Assembly: GCF_040717455.1 (NCBI RefSeq)
Contig: NZ_JBFEFH010000018.1
Span: forward strand, 62,001-126,000
DNA: 64,000 nt
Source: Tautonia sp040717455
Lineage (GTDB): Bacteria; Planctomycetota; Planctomycetia; Isosphaerales; Isosphaeraceae
Direction: 5' to 3'
Part shown: one piece after another, positions 42,208 through 50,659 of the stretch
How positions within the stretch are numbered: position 1 is the first letter of the stretch
How the letters are laid out: the number at the start of each line of letters is the position of its first letter
The notes under the pieces: model-generated
What the model was told of the DNA's origin: nothing
Seen by the model: the letters and a program-made list of their open reading frames with translations, nothing else
The model's database searches: none
Translations under genes and position numbers: made by a program

Positions 42208-45023
42208 GGCCGATGCTCAGGCTCCTCCTGGCGAACATCGCGCTCCGGCCCGCCCGGACGGCATTGACGGCCCTGGCCGTGATCGCCTCCTCTTGCATCG
42301 TGGTCTGGGTCGTGAGCGGGTACGACGCCCTGATCGCCCGATCGATCGACGAGGAGGCGGCCGAGGCCCTCGGGCGGTTCGACCTGGTGGTCTCGGCCGA
42401 CGGCGGCGGGCCCGGGGGCGGTCGCCGTCCCGGCGGGCCCGCCGCCGTCGGGCTGCCACCCGACCTGGTCGCGGCGCTCAAGGAGGACGATCGGGTCGCC
42501 GAGGCGAACCTGACGACCCGGTCGCGCGTCTCGGTCGGACGGGCGGCGCCGGGGCCGGACGCGGGCGCGGGGCCCATGGCCAGGCTCTTCCGGGACGACC
42601 GGCCCCCGGTCCACGGCATGCCGCCCCTCGATCCCCCGCTGATCGGCACCGACGCCGCCGAGCCGCCGTACGAGATGGTCGCGGGCCGTTGGATCGACCC
42701 GGCCGCCGGTGGGCGCGCCGAGGGGGTCCTGAGTGCCGATTTCGCCGAGGGGCTGGGCGTCGGCGCGGGCGACGAGGTCTCGGTCGTCTCCGAGGTCGGC
42801 GAGTGGACGGTCACGCTCGTCGGGGTCGTCGAGCAGCCCCGATCCGGCGGCGCCGGCCCGGGCGGCGGGGCCGACGCCCAGTCCGGCCTGTTCGTCCCGC
42901 TGGCGATGGCCGAGGAGATCGACGGGCACCCCGCGAAGATTACCCGGATCAACCTCGCGCTGGAGGGTGGCATCGACCCGGCGTCGTATGGCGAGGCCTT
43001 GTCCGGGAGGCTCTCGGGCCTGGGAGTCCCGGCCGCCGTCGCCGACCTCGGGGCGATCCGGGGGCGGATGGCCGCGGGGCTGTCGCGGTCGGGCAGCCGG
43101 GCCCTGGCGTACTCGGCCACCGGGATCGCCCTGATGGCGGCCCTGTTCATCATCTTCACGACCCTGAGCATGGGCGTGAGCGAGCGGGGCCGGGAGCTGG
43201 CCGTCCTCCGGGCCGTGGGGATGACTCGGGGCCAGGTGGCCGGGATGGTCGTGCTCGAGGGGCTCGCGCTGGCGGTGCTCGGCTGGGCGGGCGGCCTGGC
43301 GGCCGGGCGGGGCCTGCTGGCCGTCGTCTCCCGGGCCACGCCCGGCCTGTTCCCCGACGGGGCGGCCCTCGGCCCCTGGTGCGTCGGTCTGACGGCCGCG
43401 GCGGCCGTCGGCGGCGCCCTGGCGGCGGCCGTGCTCCCGGCCTGGCGGGCGGCTCGCGTCATGCCGCTGGACGCGATGACGCCGCCGCGGGCCGTGCCTC
43501 CGTCGCGATGGGGCGTCCCCGCGGGCCTGGCGGGCCTGGCCCTGCTGGCGATCAACCCGGTGCTCACCCATGTCCTGCCGATGGGCGACTCGGCCCGGGC
43601 CTGGGCCTACGCCCTGGTCGGCTACCCCGGCATGGTGCTGGGCTTCGTCCTGCTGGCGCCGGCGGCCATCGTGCTCGTCGAGGGGGCGGCCGGCCCTGCG
43701 GTGGCCCGGCTGCTCGGGCTGCCGCCGAGGCTGCTGGCCTCGATCCTCTCGGCGAACCTCTGGCGGACGCTCGGCACGACGGTCGCGCTGACCGTCGGCC
43801 TGGGCCTCTACGTCGCCACCCAGACGTGGGGCTACTCGATGCTCGTCCCGTACACCCCGGGCGACTGGGTGCCCGAGCTGCTCGTCGGGTTCGAGCCCTC
43901 GGGCCTGCCGGATGAGCAGGTCGGCCGCGTCGGGCAGGCCGACGGCGTGACCCCCGGGCGCTGCCTGCCGATGGCCGTGGAGCAGCCCGGCCTGGTCGAT
44001 CGGGTCGAGGGGCCGGGCAACTCGATCCTGGCGCAGGACAACGTCGTGCTGATCGGCCTCGACCCGGCCCTCGCCTTCGGCGGCGACGACCCGATGATCG
44101 CCGCCGAGTTCACCGACGGCGATCGCGCCTCGGCCCTGACGAAGCTGGAAGCCGGCGGGGCCTGCCTGGTCCCCGACCACTTCCTCGACTCGACCGGCAT
44201 GGCGCCGGGGGACACCCTCGAACTGGTCCCGCCCGGGGGGCCGCCCGGCGCGGTCGTCGGCTACGAGATCGTCGGCGCCGTCTCGCTGCCCGGCTGGCAC
44301 TGGATGACCAAGATGACCGGCCTCCGCCGCCGGTCGACCCGCACCGCCGCCCTCGTCTTCGCCCCGATCGCCGACGTCCGCCGCGACTTCCGGGTCGACC
44401 GGGTCAATTTCTTCTGGCTTGAGGCGGACGGCTCGGCCTCTCCCGAGCAGGTCGAGGCCGAGATGCAGCGGATCGCCGAGCAGCACGGCGAGACGACCTT
44501 CCATGTCGCCGGCGTCGGCGAGGTGACCAGCCGGCGCCCCTACGCCCGTCTCACCGCCGCCGGGGCGGTGCGGGCCGGCATCTCCGACCGGGCCGACGAC
44601 ATGATCTGGGGGATGAGCCAACTGCCGCTCGTCACCCTGCTGATCACGTCGCTGGCGGTGGTCAACACGATCGTCTCCTCGGTCCGGGCCCGGCGTTGGG
44701 AGCTGGGCGTCCTCCGGGCGACGGGGACGACCCGGGGCGGCCTGATCCGCCTGATCCTCGCCGAGTCGATCCTGATCGGCCTGGTCGTCGGCGCGCTGGG
44801 CCTGGCCTTCGGCGTGATGGCCGGCTGGTGCGGCACCGGGATGGCCCCCTCCATCCACCGATTCGGCGGGATGAGCACGCCGCTGGTCCTCCCCTGGGCG
44901 AGGATCGCCCTGGGCCTGGCGACCACGCTGGGGCTCTGCCTGCTGGCGGCGGCCTGGCCGGCGATCGCCGCCGGGCGGTCCGAGCCGCTCGCGCTCCTCA
45001 AGGCCGGCCGGGGCGCGGCATGA
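42204..45023 (+). CDS. FtsX-like ABC transporter permease (two FtsX domains)
   Basis: The 939-aa membrane protein starts at GTG 42204, inside the ATPase stop. An N-terminal helix (TALTALAVIASSCIVVWVV) is followed by a large extracytoplasmic domain. The first FtsX domain is near residues 305-430 (SMGVSERGRELAVLRAVGMT), a second large periplasmic domain spans about 560-800, and a second FtsX domain is near 810-935 (NTIVSSVRARRWELGVLRATGTT). This double-FtsX, long-chain form resembles LolC/LolE-type or mechanotransmission exporters. It partners the ATPase upstream. The substrate cannot be told. Confidence 0.92.
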   Translation: MRPMLRLLLANIALRPARTALTALAVIASSCIVVWVVSGYDALIARSIDEEAAEALGRFDLVVSADGGGPGGGRRPGGPAAVGLPPDLVAALKEDDRVAEANLTTRSRVSVGRAAPGPDAGAGPMARLFRDDRPPVHGMPPLDPPLIGTDAAEPPYEMVAGRWIDPAAGGRAEGVLSADFAEGLGVGAGDEVSVVSEVGEWTVTLVGVVEQPRSGGAGPGGGADAQSGLFVPLAMAEEIDGHPAKITRINLALEGGIDPASYGEALSGRLSGLGVPAAVADLGAIRGRMAAGLSRSGSRALAYSATGIALMAALFIIFTTLSMGVSERGRELAVLRAVGMTRGQVAGMVVLEGLALAVLGWAGGLAAGRGLLAVVSRATPGLFPDGAALGPWCVGLTAAAAVGGALAAAVLPAWRAARVMPLDAMTPPRAVPPSRWGVPAGLAGLALLAINPVLTHVLPMGDSARAWAYALVGYPGMVLGFVLLAPAAIVLVEGAAGPAVARLLGLPPRLLASILSANLWRTLGTTVALTVGLGLYVATQTWGYSMLVPYTPGDWVPELLVGFEPSGLPDEQVGRVGQADGVTPGRCLPMAVEQPGLVDRVEGPGNSILAQDNVVLIGLDPALAFGGDDPMIAAEFTDGDRASALTKLEAGGACLVPDHFLDSTGMAPGDTLELVPPGGPPGAVVGYEIVGAVSLPGWHWMTKMTGLRRRSTRTAALVFAPIADVRRDFRVDRVNFFWLEADGSASPEQVEAEMQRIAEQHGETTFHVAGVGEVTSRRPYARLTAAGAVRAGISDRADDMIWGMSQLPLVTLLITSLAVVNTIVSSVRARRWELGVLRATGTTRGGLIRLILAESILIGLVVGALGLAFGVMAGWCGTGMAPSIHRFGGMSTPLVLPWARIALGLATTLGLCLLAAAWPAIAAGRSEPLALLKAGRGAA

Positions 45024-45080
45024 CCCCGCCTCGGCCGATCGCGTCTCCGACTTCCCTCACGTCCCTTTCCCCTCGACAGG

Positions 45081-46268
45081 ATGACCCAGACGATGAACGC
45101 GACACGACGGACCTTCCTCGGACTCGGACTCGGACTCGGTGCGGCCGGCCTGGCCGCCTTCCACGCCCGGCCCGCCGCGGCGCTGGGCCGACGGGACGCC
45201 GACCCCGCCGCCTTGATCAACAAGGGGGTGGCCTTCCTCCGCCAGCGGCAGGGGGAGGACGGCAGCTGGTCGGGCGACCGCAACGAGCCGGGGATCTCGG
45301 CGCTGGCCGTCACGGCCCTGCTGCGCTCCGGCAGGGTCGTCGTCGACGACCCGATGATCGCCCGAGGGTTGGCCTATCTCGAGCGGTACGTCGACCCGGA
45401 GGGCGGGCTCGCCGGGGCGCCGCATTCGGTCTATTCGACCTCGGTCGCCCTGATGGCCTTCCACGAGGCCAACAGGGCGGGCCGGTACGACGCGGTGGTC
45501 GAGGGCTGCCAGGCCTTCCTCAAGGGCTCGCAGTACGACGAGGGCGAGGGCAAGTCTCCGGACGATCCGTATTACGGGGGCCTCGGCTACGGCGGCGGCG
45601 ACAGCCGCCCCGACCTGTCGAACACCTCGTTCATGATGGAGGCGTTGCACGACAGCGGCCTGCCGCCCGACGACCCGGCGTTGCGGAAGGCGCTGATCTT
45701 CGTCTCGCGCTGCCAGAACCTCGACAGCGAGTTCAACGACCAGCCCTACGCCGACAAGGTCAACGACGGCGGCTTCATCTACACCGCCGGGGCCGTCGCC
45801 CCGCCCCCCGGCCGCGCCGGCCGAGGCCGCGAGGGGGAGGCCGCCCGCGCCCGAGCCGAGGCCGCCGCCGACCGCGAGGCGCTGGGCGGCGGCATCCGGT
45901 CGGCCGCCGGGATGACCTACGCGGGGTTCAAGAGCATGATCTACGCCGGCCTCGAGGAGGACGATATCCGCGTGAAGGCCGCCCTCGACTACATCGCCCG
46001 CAACTACACCCTGGAGGAGAACCCCGGCTCGGGCCAGCGCGGCCTGTATTACTACTACCTGATGTTCGCCCGGGCCATGGCCGCCCGAGGCGAGGCCACC
46101 TTCACCGACGCCGGGGGCACGGTGCACGACTGGAAGGCCGAGCTGGTCGATGCCCTGGGCCCCCGACAGCAGGAGAGCGGCGCCTGGGTCAACGCCGACG
46201 ACCGCTACATGGAGGGCGACCCGAACATCGTCACCTCGTACGCACTGATGGCGCTGGCCGCCCGTTGA
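45081..46268 (+). CDS. Tat-exported prenyltransferase/squalene-oxidase repeat protein
   Basis: The 395-aa protein starts at MTQTMNATRRTFLGLGLGLG; the RRTFLG twin-arginine signal directs Tat export. The mature part has several repeats of the terpenoid-cyclase alpha-barrel (GVAFLRQRQGEDGSWSGD, ISALAVTALLRSG, LGYGGGDSRPDLSNTSFMMEAL and a terminal QQESGAWVNADDRYMEGDPN). The catalytic DxDD of squalene-hopene cyclase is not seen, so a binding or non-cyclase function is likely. Such proteins are common in planctomycetes. It lies 57 bp after the FtsX-like permease and may belong to that operon. Confidence 0.85.
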   Translation: MTQTMNATRRTFLGLGLGLGAAGLAAFHARPAAALGRRDADPAALINKGVAFLRQRQGEDGSWSGDRNEPGISALAVTALLRSGRVVVDDPMIARGLAYLERYVDPEGGLAGAPHSVYSTSVALMAFHEANRAGRYDAVVEGCQAFLKGSQYDEGEGKSPDDPYYGGLGYGGGDSRPDLSNTSFMMEALHDSGLPPDDPALRKALIFVSRCQNLDSEFNDQPYADKVNDGGFIYTAGAVAPPPGRAGRGREGEAARARAEAAADREALGGGIRSAAGMTYAGFKSMIYAGLEEDDIRVKAALDYIARNYTLEENPGSGQRGLYYYYLMFARAMAARGEATFTDAGGTVHDWKAELVDALGPRQQESGAWVNADDRYMEGDPNIVTSYALMALAAR

Positions 46269-46310
46269 GCCGACGCCCGGAACCAATCGGGCGATCCCCG
46301 GACCCGGCCG

Positions 46311-46340
46311 TTGACAGAGGGCCCGGGGATCGCCTACCAT
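46311..46340 (+). promoter_or_regulatory. Sigma70-type promoter upstream of the DUF1559-esterase-PepSY genes
   Basis: TTGACA at 46311-46316 matches the -35 consensus exactly, and TACCAT at 46335-46340 matches four of six -10 bases, with an 18-bp spacer. Transcription would start near 46347, about 100 bp before the DUF1559 ATG. Confidence 0.55.
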
Positions 46341-46356
46341 CGCCGCACAACACTGA

Positions 46357-46371
46357 AACTGAGTCTCAGTT
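46357..46371 (+). promoter_or_regulatory. 7-1-7 palindromic operator (Fur-like layout)
   Basis: AACTGAG at 46357-46363 and CTCAGTT at 46365-46371 form a perfect inverted repeat around a single T. The site sits just after the predicted -10 element, where a bound repressor would block initiation. The 7-1-7 arrangement is typical of Fur-family sites, although the bases differ from the canonical GATAAT type. The iron-related genes downstream (IroE-like esterase, PepSY) fit iron control. Confidence 0.45.
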
Positions 46372-46442
46372 CCTCTTGCCTCCCGCCTCCCTCTCGGCCT
46401 GGTCCTGCCGCGAGGCCCCCCATCCCTTGCCTGAAGATCCCC

Positions 46443-47474
46443 ATGAAGCCCCGATCCCCCCGCCCGGCGTTCACGCTCATCGAGTTGCTGGTGGTCATCG
46501 CGATCATCGGCGTGCTGATCGCGTTGCTGTTGCCCGCCGTCCAGGCCGCTCGAGAGGCGGCCCGACGCGCGCAGTGCACCAACAACCTGAAGCAGCTCGG
46601 CCTGGCGCTGCACAACTACGCGTCGTCGTTCGACACGTTCCCCAACAACGGCTTCTCGATGCCGAACAGCTACCCGAGCGACTATTCGCCGCTGGCCCGG
46701 CTGCTCCCGTTCATCGAGCAGGGCAACCTCCAGGATGCGCTCAACTTCGAGATCTACATGGGCCACCCGGCGTTGAACGACATCCCGGCGGCGCTGCTGA
46801 CCGTCGCCGGGGTGCCCGTGGAGACGTTCCTGTGCCCGAGCGATTCGGGCGAGCCGGTCCACGACCTGGCCATGCCCTCGGGCGCCGTCATGCCGATCTC
46901 CGGGAGCAACTACGCGATGAATTCGGGGAGCGGCCTGGACGGCGCCTTCCACCCCGGCATCGGGACGCCGAACGACGGGCTCTGCTGGGTCGACGCGAGG
47001 ATCCGCTTCGCCTCCCTCCGCGACGGGACGAGCAACACGCTGGTCTTCACCGAGTCGATCATCGGCCCCGGCGGCTCGCCGCCCTCGACGTCGGGGCCGC
47101 CGGACTTCCGCCTGTACCGGGCCTCGACCTCCTCGGTGACCCAGGCGGATGCGGAGCGTGCGGAGTCGGGCGGGTTCGCCGCGATCAGCTCCCTCGTCAC
47201 CGGTTGGGACGGCACCCGGCAGCACAACTGGCTCCGCGGCAGCATCCCGACCGGTCCGCTGCTCAACGGCCGGCTCACCCCGAACATGAAGGTCCCGGAC
47301 CTGATCCGGGGTTCCTCGAAGATCACCGCCGCGCGGAGCTGGCACAGCGGCGGGGTGAATGCCTGCCTGGCCGACGGCAGCGTCCGGTTCGTCAAGGACA
47401 CGGTCGACCGGAGGGTCTGGCACGCGTCCTGGACCCGCCAGGGGGGCGAGGTCGCCACGATCAGCAACGAGTGA
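46443..47474 (+). CDS. DUF1559 pseudopilin-like protein
   Basis: The 343-aa protein opens with a type IV pilin-like prepilin signal, PRPAFTLIELLVVIAIIGVL, which a prepilin peptidase would cleave before the Phe. The hydrophobic helix leads to AAREAARRAQCTNNLKQLGLALHNY, the DUF1559 hallmark. The C-terminal SWHSGGVNACLADGSVRFV is the usual H-x-GG-x-N-x-xxDGSV motif. Planctomycetes carry many copies; some may form pseudopili or type II secretion tips. This one follows a strong promoter and a Fur-like palindrome and precedes an iron-related esterase, so a role in iron acquisition is possible. Confidence 0.95.
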   Translation: MKPRSPRPAFTLIELLVVIAIIGVLIALLLPAVQAAREAARRAQCTNNLKQLGLALHNYASSFDTFPNNGFSMPNSYPSDYSPLARLLPFIEQGNLQDALNFEIYMGHPALNDIPAALLTVAGVPVETFLCPSDSGEPVHDLAMPSGAVMPISGSNYAMNSGSGLDGAFHPGIGTPNDGLCWVDARIRFASLRDGTSNTLVFTESIIGPGGSPPSTSGPPDFRLYRASTSSVTQADAERAESGGFAAISSLVTGWDGTRQHNWLRGSIPTGPLLNGRLTPNMKVPDLIRGSSKITAARSWHSGGVNACLADGSVRFVKDTVDRRVWHASWTRQGGEVATISNE

Positions 47475-47648
47475 GCGACCGCGGCCCCGACACCGGCACG
47501 CGAGTGCCCGCCCCGCCGCCGAGCCCGCGATGCCGAGCCGCCCCGATCGGGCGAATCGCCCGGCGCCGGGGCATGCCCGACCCCGGATGCCGGCGGTCGC
47601 CGGCGGACGCCGGGGTTCGCCTCGCCGGATCGACCCCGAGAAACATTC

Positions 47649-48635
47649 ATGCACATTCCGTCCTTTTGCGTCCCCATGGCGATTTCGACGACCCTCGCGC
47701 TCGCGGCCGCGGTCACGCTTGCCCGGGCGCCGGAGCCGCAAGAATCGGCCGGGCCCCCGGGGCCGGTCGGCGTCCCTCCCGCGTCGGATGCCGACGTCGT
47801 CGGGCCCCTGGGGCCCCCGGTGACGATCCCGGGGACCGAGCAGTTCGACCTCCGGTCGGAGTCCGGGCTGGAGTACCGCATCTTCGTCGCCGGGCCGACG
47901 GGGGAAGTCCCCGGGCCGGGCTCGCCGGTCATCTACCTGACGGACGGCAACGGCGATTTCCCGGTGCTCCTGGCCGCGGCCCGTCGGCAATCGCGGGAGG
48001 GGCTCGGGGCCGTGGTCGTCGGCATCGGCTACCCGAGCGACGACCGGGCGGTCCAGCTCGATCGCCGGGCCTTCGACCTCACCCCGCTCGCGTCGGGCCC
48101 GCCCCCGGAGGGGTTCCCCCGCTATCCCTCCGGAGGGGATGACCAGTTCCTCGAATTCATCGAAGGCGAGCTCAAGCCGGTGATCGAGCGGAGGTACAGG
48201 ATCGATCGCGGCCGGCAGGCGCTCTTCGGCCATTCGTTCGGGGGCCTGTTCGTCCTGCACGCCCTGTTCCGCAAGCCGGGCTCGTTCCAGGCTTACATCG
48301 CCTCCAGCCCGTCGGTCTGGTGGGACGACGGCCGCATCCTGGCCGAGGCGGACGCCTTCGCGAAGGAACACGCCGGCGAGCGGGTCGAGGCCCGCCTGAT
48401 GGTCACCGTCGGGGAGCTGGAGCAGGCGTCGGGGCCGGGGCTCTCCGGGGAGGGGGCGGGGACCCAGGCGCGTCGCCGGTCGGCGGGGACCCCGGAGGAG
48501 CTCGCGGCGCGGCTGGCGGCCCCCCGGGTCGAGGGCCTGGGCGTGACGTTCCTCGAATTCGACGGGGAGACGCACGGGTCCGTCCTCCTCCCGGCGGCCG
48601 GCCGCGCCGCCCGCCTCGCGATCGGCGGGGAGTGA
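47649..48635 (+). CDS. IroE/Fes-type esterase (siderophore esterase-like alpha/beta hydrolase)
   Basis: The 328-aa protein begins with a signal-like segment (MAISTTLALAAAVTLARA). The serine nucleophile lies in ALFGHSFGGLFVL near residue 199, and the histidine in DGETHGSVLLP near 305, with an acidic residue expected in between (VTVGELEQ). GTEQFDLRSESGLEYRI and PVIYLTDGNGDFP match the esterase_D-like trilactone hydrolase group (IroE, Fes). The family hydrolyses ester bonds of siderophores such as enterobactin; the substrate here is not known. It is placed between a DUF1559 gene and a PepSY gene. Confidence 0.85.
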   Translation: MHIPSFCVPMAISTTLALAAAVTLARAPEPQESAGPPGPVGVPPASDADVVGPLGPPVTIPGTEQFDLRSESGLEYRIFVAGPTGEVPGPGSPVIYLTDGNGDFPVLLAAARRQSREGLGAVVVGIGYPSDDRAVQLDRRAFDLTPLASGPPPEGFPRYPSGGDDQFLEFIEGELKPVIERRYRIDRGRQALFGHSFGGLFVLHALFRKPGSFQAYIASSPSVWWDDGRILAEADAFAKEHAGERVEARLMVTVGELEQASGPGLSGEGAGTQARRRSAGTPEELAARLAAPRVEGLGVTFLEFDGETHGSVLLPAAGRAARLAIGGE

Positions 48636-48735
48636 TCGCCGGGGTGCCCCGCAGACCGTCCGCCCGATCAACCGCAACGGCAACGGGGGAATCCGGTCCC
48701 TCCCTCGGCCATCGTCGCAGCAACGAGTCCATCCC

Positions 48736-50118
48736 ATGTCCGAAGTTTCTCCCGAAGTCGCCCCGGCCACCCTCGCGGGGGATGCCCCGCCCGATCCTCC
48801 CGCCGAGTGGGCGACGGCCGATCCGAGGCCGGCCCCGACCTCGGCGGCGGGCCGGCTGTACGCGGTCGTCTGGCGGTGGCACTTCTATGCCGGCCTGATC
48901 ACCGCCCCGATCCTCTGGGTGATCACCCTCACCGGCGCCCTCTACGTCTTCCGCACCGAGCTGGCCGCCTGGCGAGACCGCCCGCTGCTGGTGGTCGAAC
49001 CGCAGGCGGGCCGGCTCGGCTACGACGCCCTGCAGGAGATCGCCGCGCGGGCCCTGGGGGCCGACCGGTTCGACGCGGTCGCCTTCACCGGAGAGCCCGA
49101 TCGGTCCGTCGCCTTCGTGGCCGAGCAAGGCGGGGGCGGCGACCACGGGGCCGAGCACCGGCACCGCCGGGTCTTCCTCGACCCCTACACGGGCGAGGTG
49201 CTCGGGTCCCGGATCGACGAGGAGGACTTCTTCGCGGCCGTCCTCTCGCTGCACCGATCGCTGATGATGGGGACGAAAGGGCGGGTCCTCGGCGAGCTGG
49301 CCACGAGCTGGGGACTCATCCTGCTGGCGACGGGCGTCTTCCTCTGGTGGCCGAGGGGCAAGTCGAACGTCGGCGTCTGGGCCCCCCGGCTGCGGGGGAA
49401 GCCCTACGCCGTGCTCCGGGACTGGCACGCCGTCGCGGGCGCCTATCTCGTCCCCGCGACGGCCATCGCGGCGGGCACGGGCCTGTTCTTCTCGGCCGTC
49501 TGGGGGACGGGCTTCAACACGACCGTCCAGAAGGCCGGGCACTGGGCGCCGGCCTGGTTCTCGGACGCGCCGTCCGCCCCCCCGACGCCCGGCGCCCCGC
49601 CCGCCTCGCTCGACCGACTGGTCGCGACGGTCCTGGAGCACATCCGGCCGGGGGACGAGGCGACGCTGGCCCTGTCCCCCTCGCCCGACGTCGCCCACAA
49701 GGCCTGGCTGATCCGGGACGACGACAAGAACACCTATCGGATGGTCAGCGTCGACCGGTACTCGGCCCGGGCGATCGAGGTGGTCGACGCGGCCGAGCTG
49801 CCGCTGCTGTACCGCGTCCGACTCTGGGCGGTGTCCATCCACATGGGGAAGATCTTCGGGACCCCGACCAAGATCCTCGCCCTCGTCGCCAGCCTGGCCC
49901 TCTTCGGCCTCTCGGCGACGGGCGTCTGGATGTGGTGGGTGCGACGCCCCCGGGGCCGATCCGGGTTCCCTCGCCGGCCGCCGCCCCGCAGCCTGCCCCG
50001 TTGGGGATGGGCCGTGCTGGTCGCGGCCGGGGCCCTCATGCCCGTCGCCGGCGCCTCGATGATCCTGGTCGGGGCGCTTGATCTCGCCGGCTCGACGATC
50101 CGAAGGCGGATCGGGTGA
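48736..50118 (+). CDS. PepSY-domain integral membrane protein (iron-uptake associated)
   Basis: The 460-aa protein has four membrane helices: ITAPILWVITLTGALYVF near residue 55, SWGLILLATGVFLWW near 198, a helix near 240 and LVASLALFGLSATGVWMWW near 385. Conserved histidines are WRWHFYAG near 48, SLHRSLMMG near 175, and RDWHAVAGAY. This is the PepSY_TM arrangement, often encoded with TonB-dependent siderophore receptors and implicated in ferric siderophore reduction. It follows the esterase by 100 bp. Ferric reductase activity is an inference. Confidence 0.87.
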   Translation: MSEVSPEVAPATLAGDAPPDPPAEWATADPRPAPTSAAGRLYAVVWRWHFYAGLITAPILWVITLTGALYVFRTELAAWRDRPLLVVEPQAGRLGYDALQEIAARALGADRFDAVAFTGEPDRSVAFVAEQGGGGDHGAEHRHRRVFLDPYTGEVLGSRIDEEDFFAAVLSLHRSLMMGTKGRVLGELATSWGLILLATGVFLWWPRGKSNVGVWAPRLRGKPYAVLRDWHAVAGAYLVPATAIAAGTGLFFSAVWGTGFNTTVQKAGHWAPAWFSDAPSAPPTPGAPPASLDRLVATVLEHIRPGDEATLALSPSPDVAHKAWLIRDDDKNTYRMVSVDRYSARAIEVVDAAELPLLYRVRLWAVSIHMGKIFGTPTKILALVASLALFGLSATGVWMWWVRRPRGRSGFPRRPPPRSLPRWGWAVLVAAGALMPVAGASMILVGALDLAGSTIRRRIG

Positions 50119-50659
50119 CGGCCGGGGGTCGGAGATTCGATCGGGGCCGAGGGAGGAGGCTCGGGGGGGCCGGTCCGTTCCGCGACGATCAACCCGGACG
50201 ATGGCGTCGCGCAACGGGGCGGGCATCGAGCAATCCCCGGGCGGCTCTCGCCGCGATCGAGCGTGCCCCGGCGCGGCGTCGGCGGAGCCCCCTCGCCCGC
50301 GTCGGCTCCGCCCCGGCCCGGGATCGATCCGAGGTCGACCACCGGCGGGGTGTCCGCGGACGACCGTGAACCCCGCGATCGTCATGCGTGGGGACGTCCG
50401 AGGAGCGGGCCGAGGCGCCGTCCGGCCGGGTGAGGGCGCCTCGGGCTTGAGCCCTCGCTCGCCTCGTCTCGGCGCGACCGGGTTTGCGTGAGAACGCGTC
50501 GGCGGTCACACTGGGGGGGAGCCTCGCGTGAGGGGTCGACCCGGGGCTCGGCGTCCGGTCCGGTTCTCCCGGGCAGTGCGCGGGGCAGGATCATGTCCGA
50601 CCCAAGCGAGGGGGGAGCCCGATGGAGTCCCCGCCCACCAGCCCGGGAGATTGCGGCCG
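50119..50659. other. Gene-free gap
   Basis: About 540 bp without a supported gene. The open frames are arginine-rich products of G+C bias. No promoter or RNA element is recognised. Confidence 0.45.

Noticed and set aside
45057..48770. 1237-codon minus-strand open frame
   Set aside because: It is antisense to the terpene-cyclase-fold, DUF1559, esterase and PepSY-start genes, all of which have clear family motifs.
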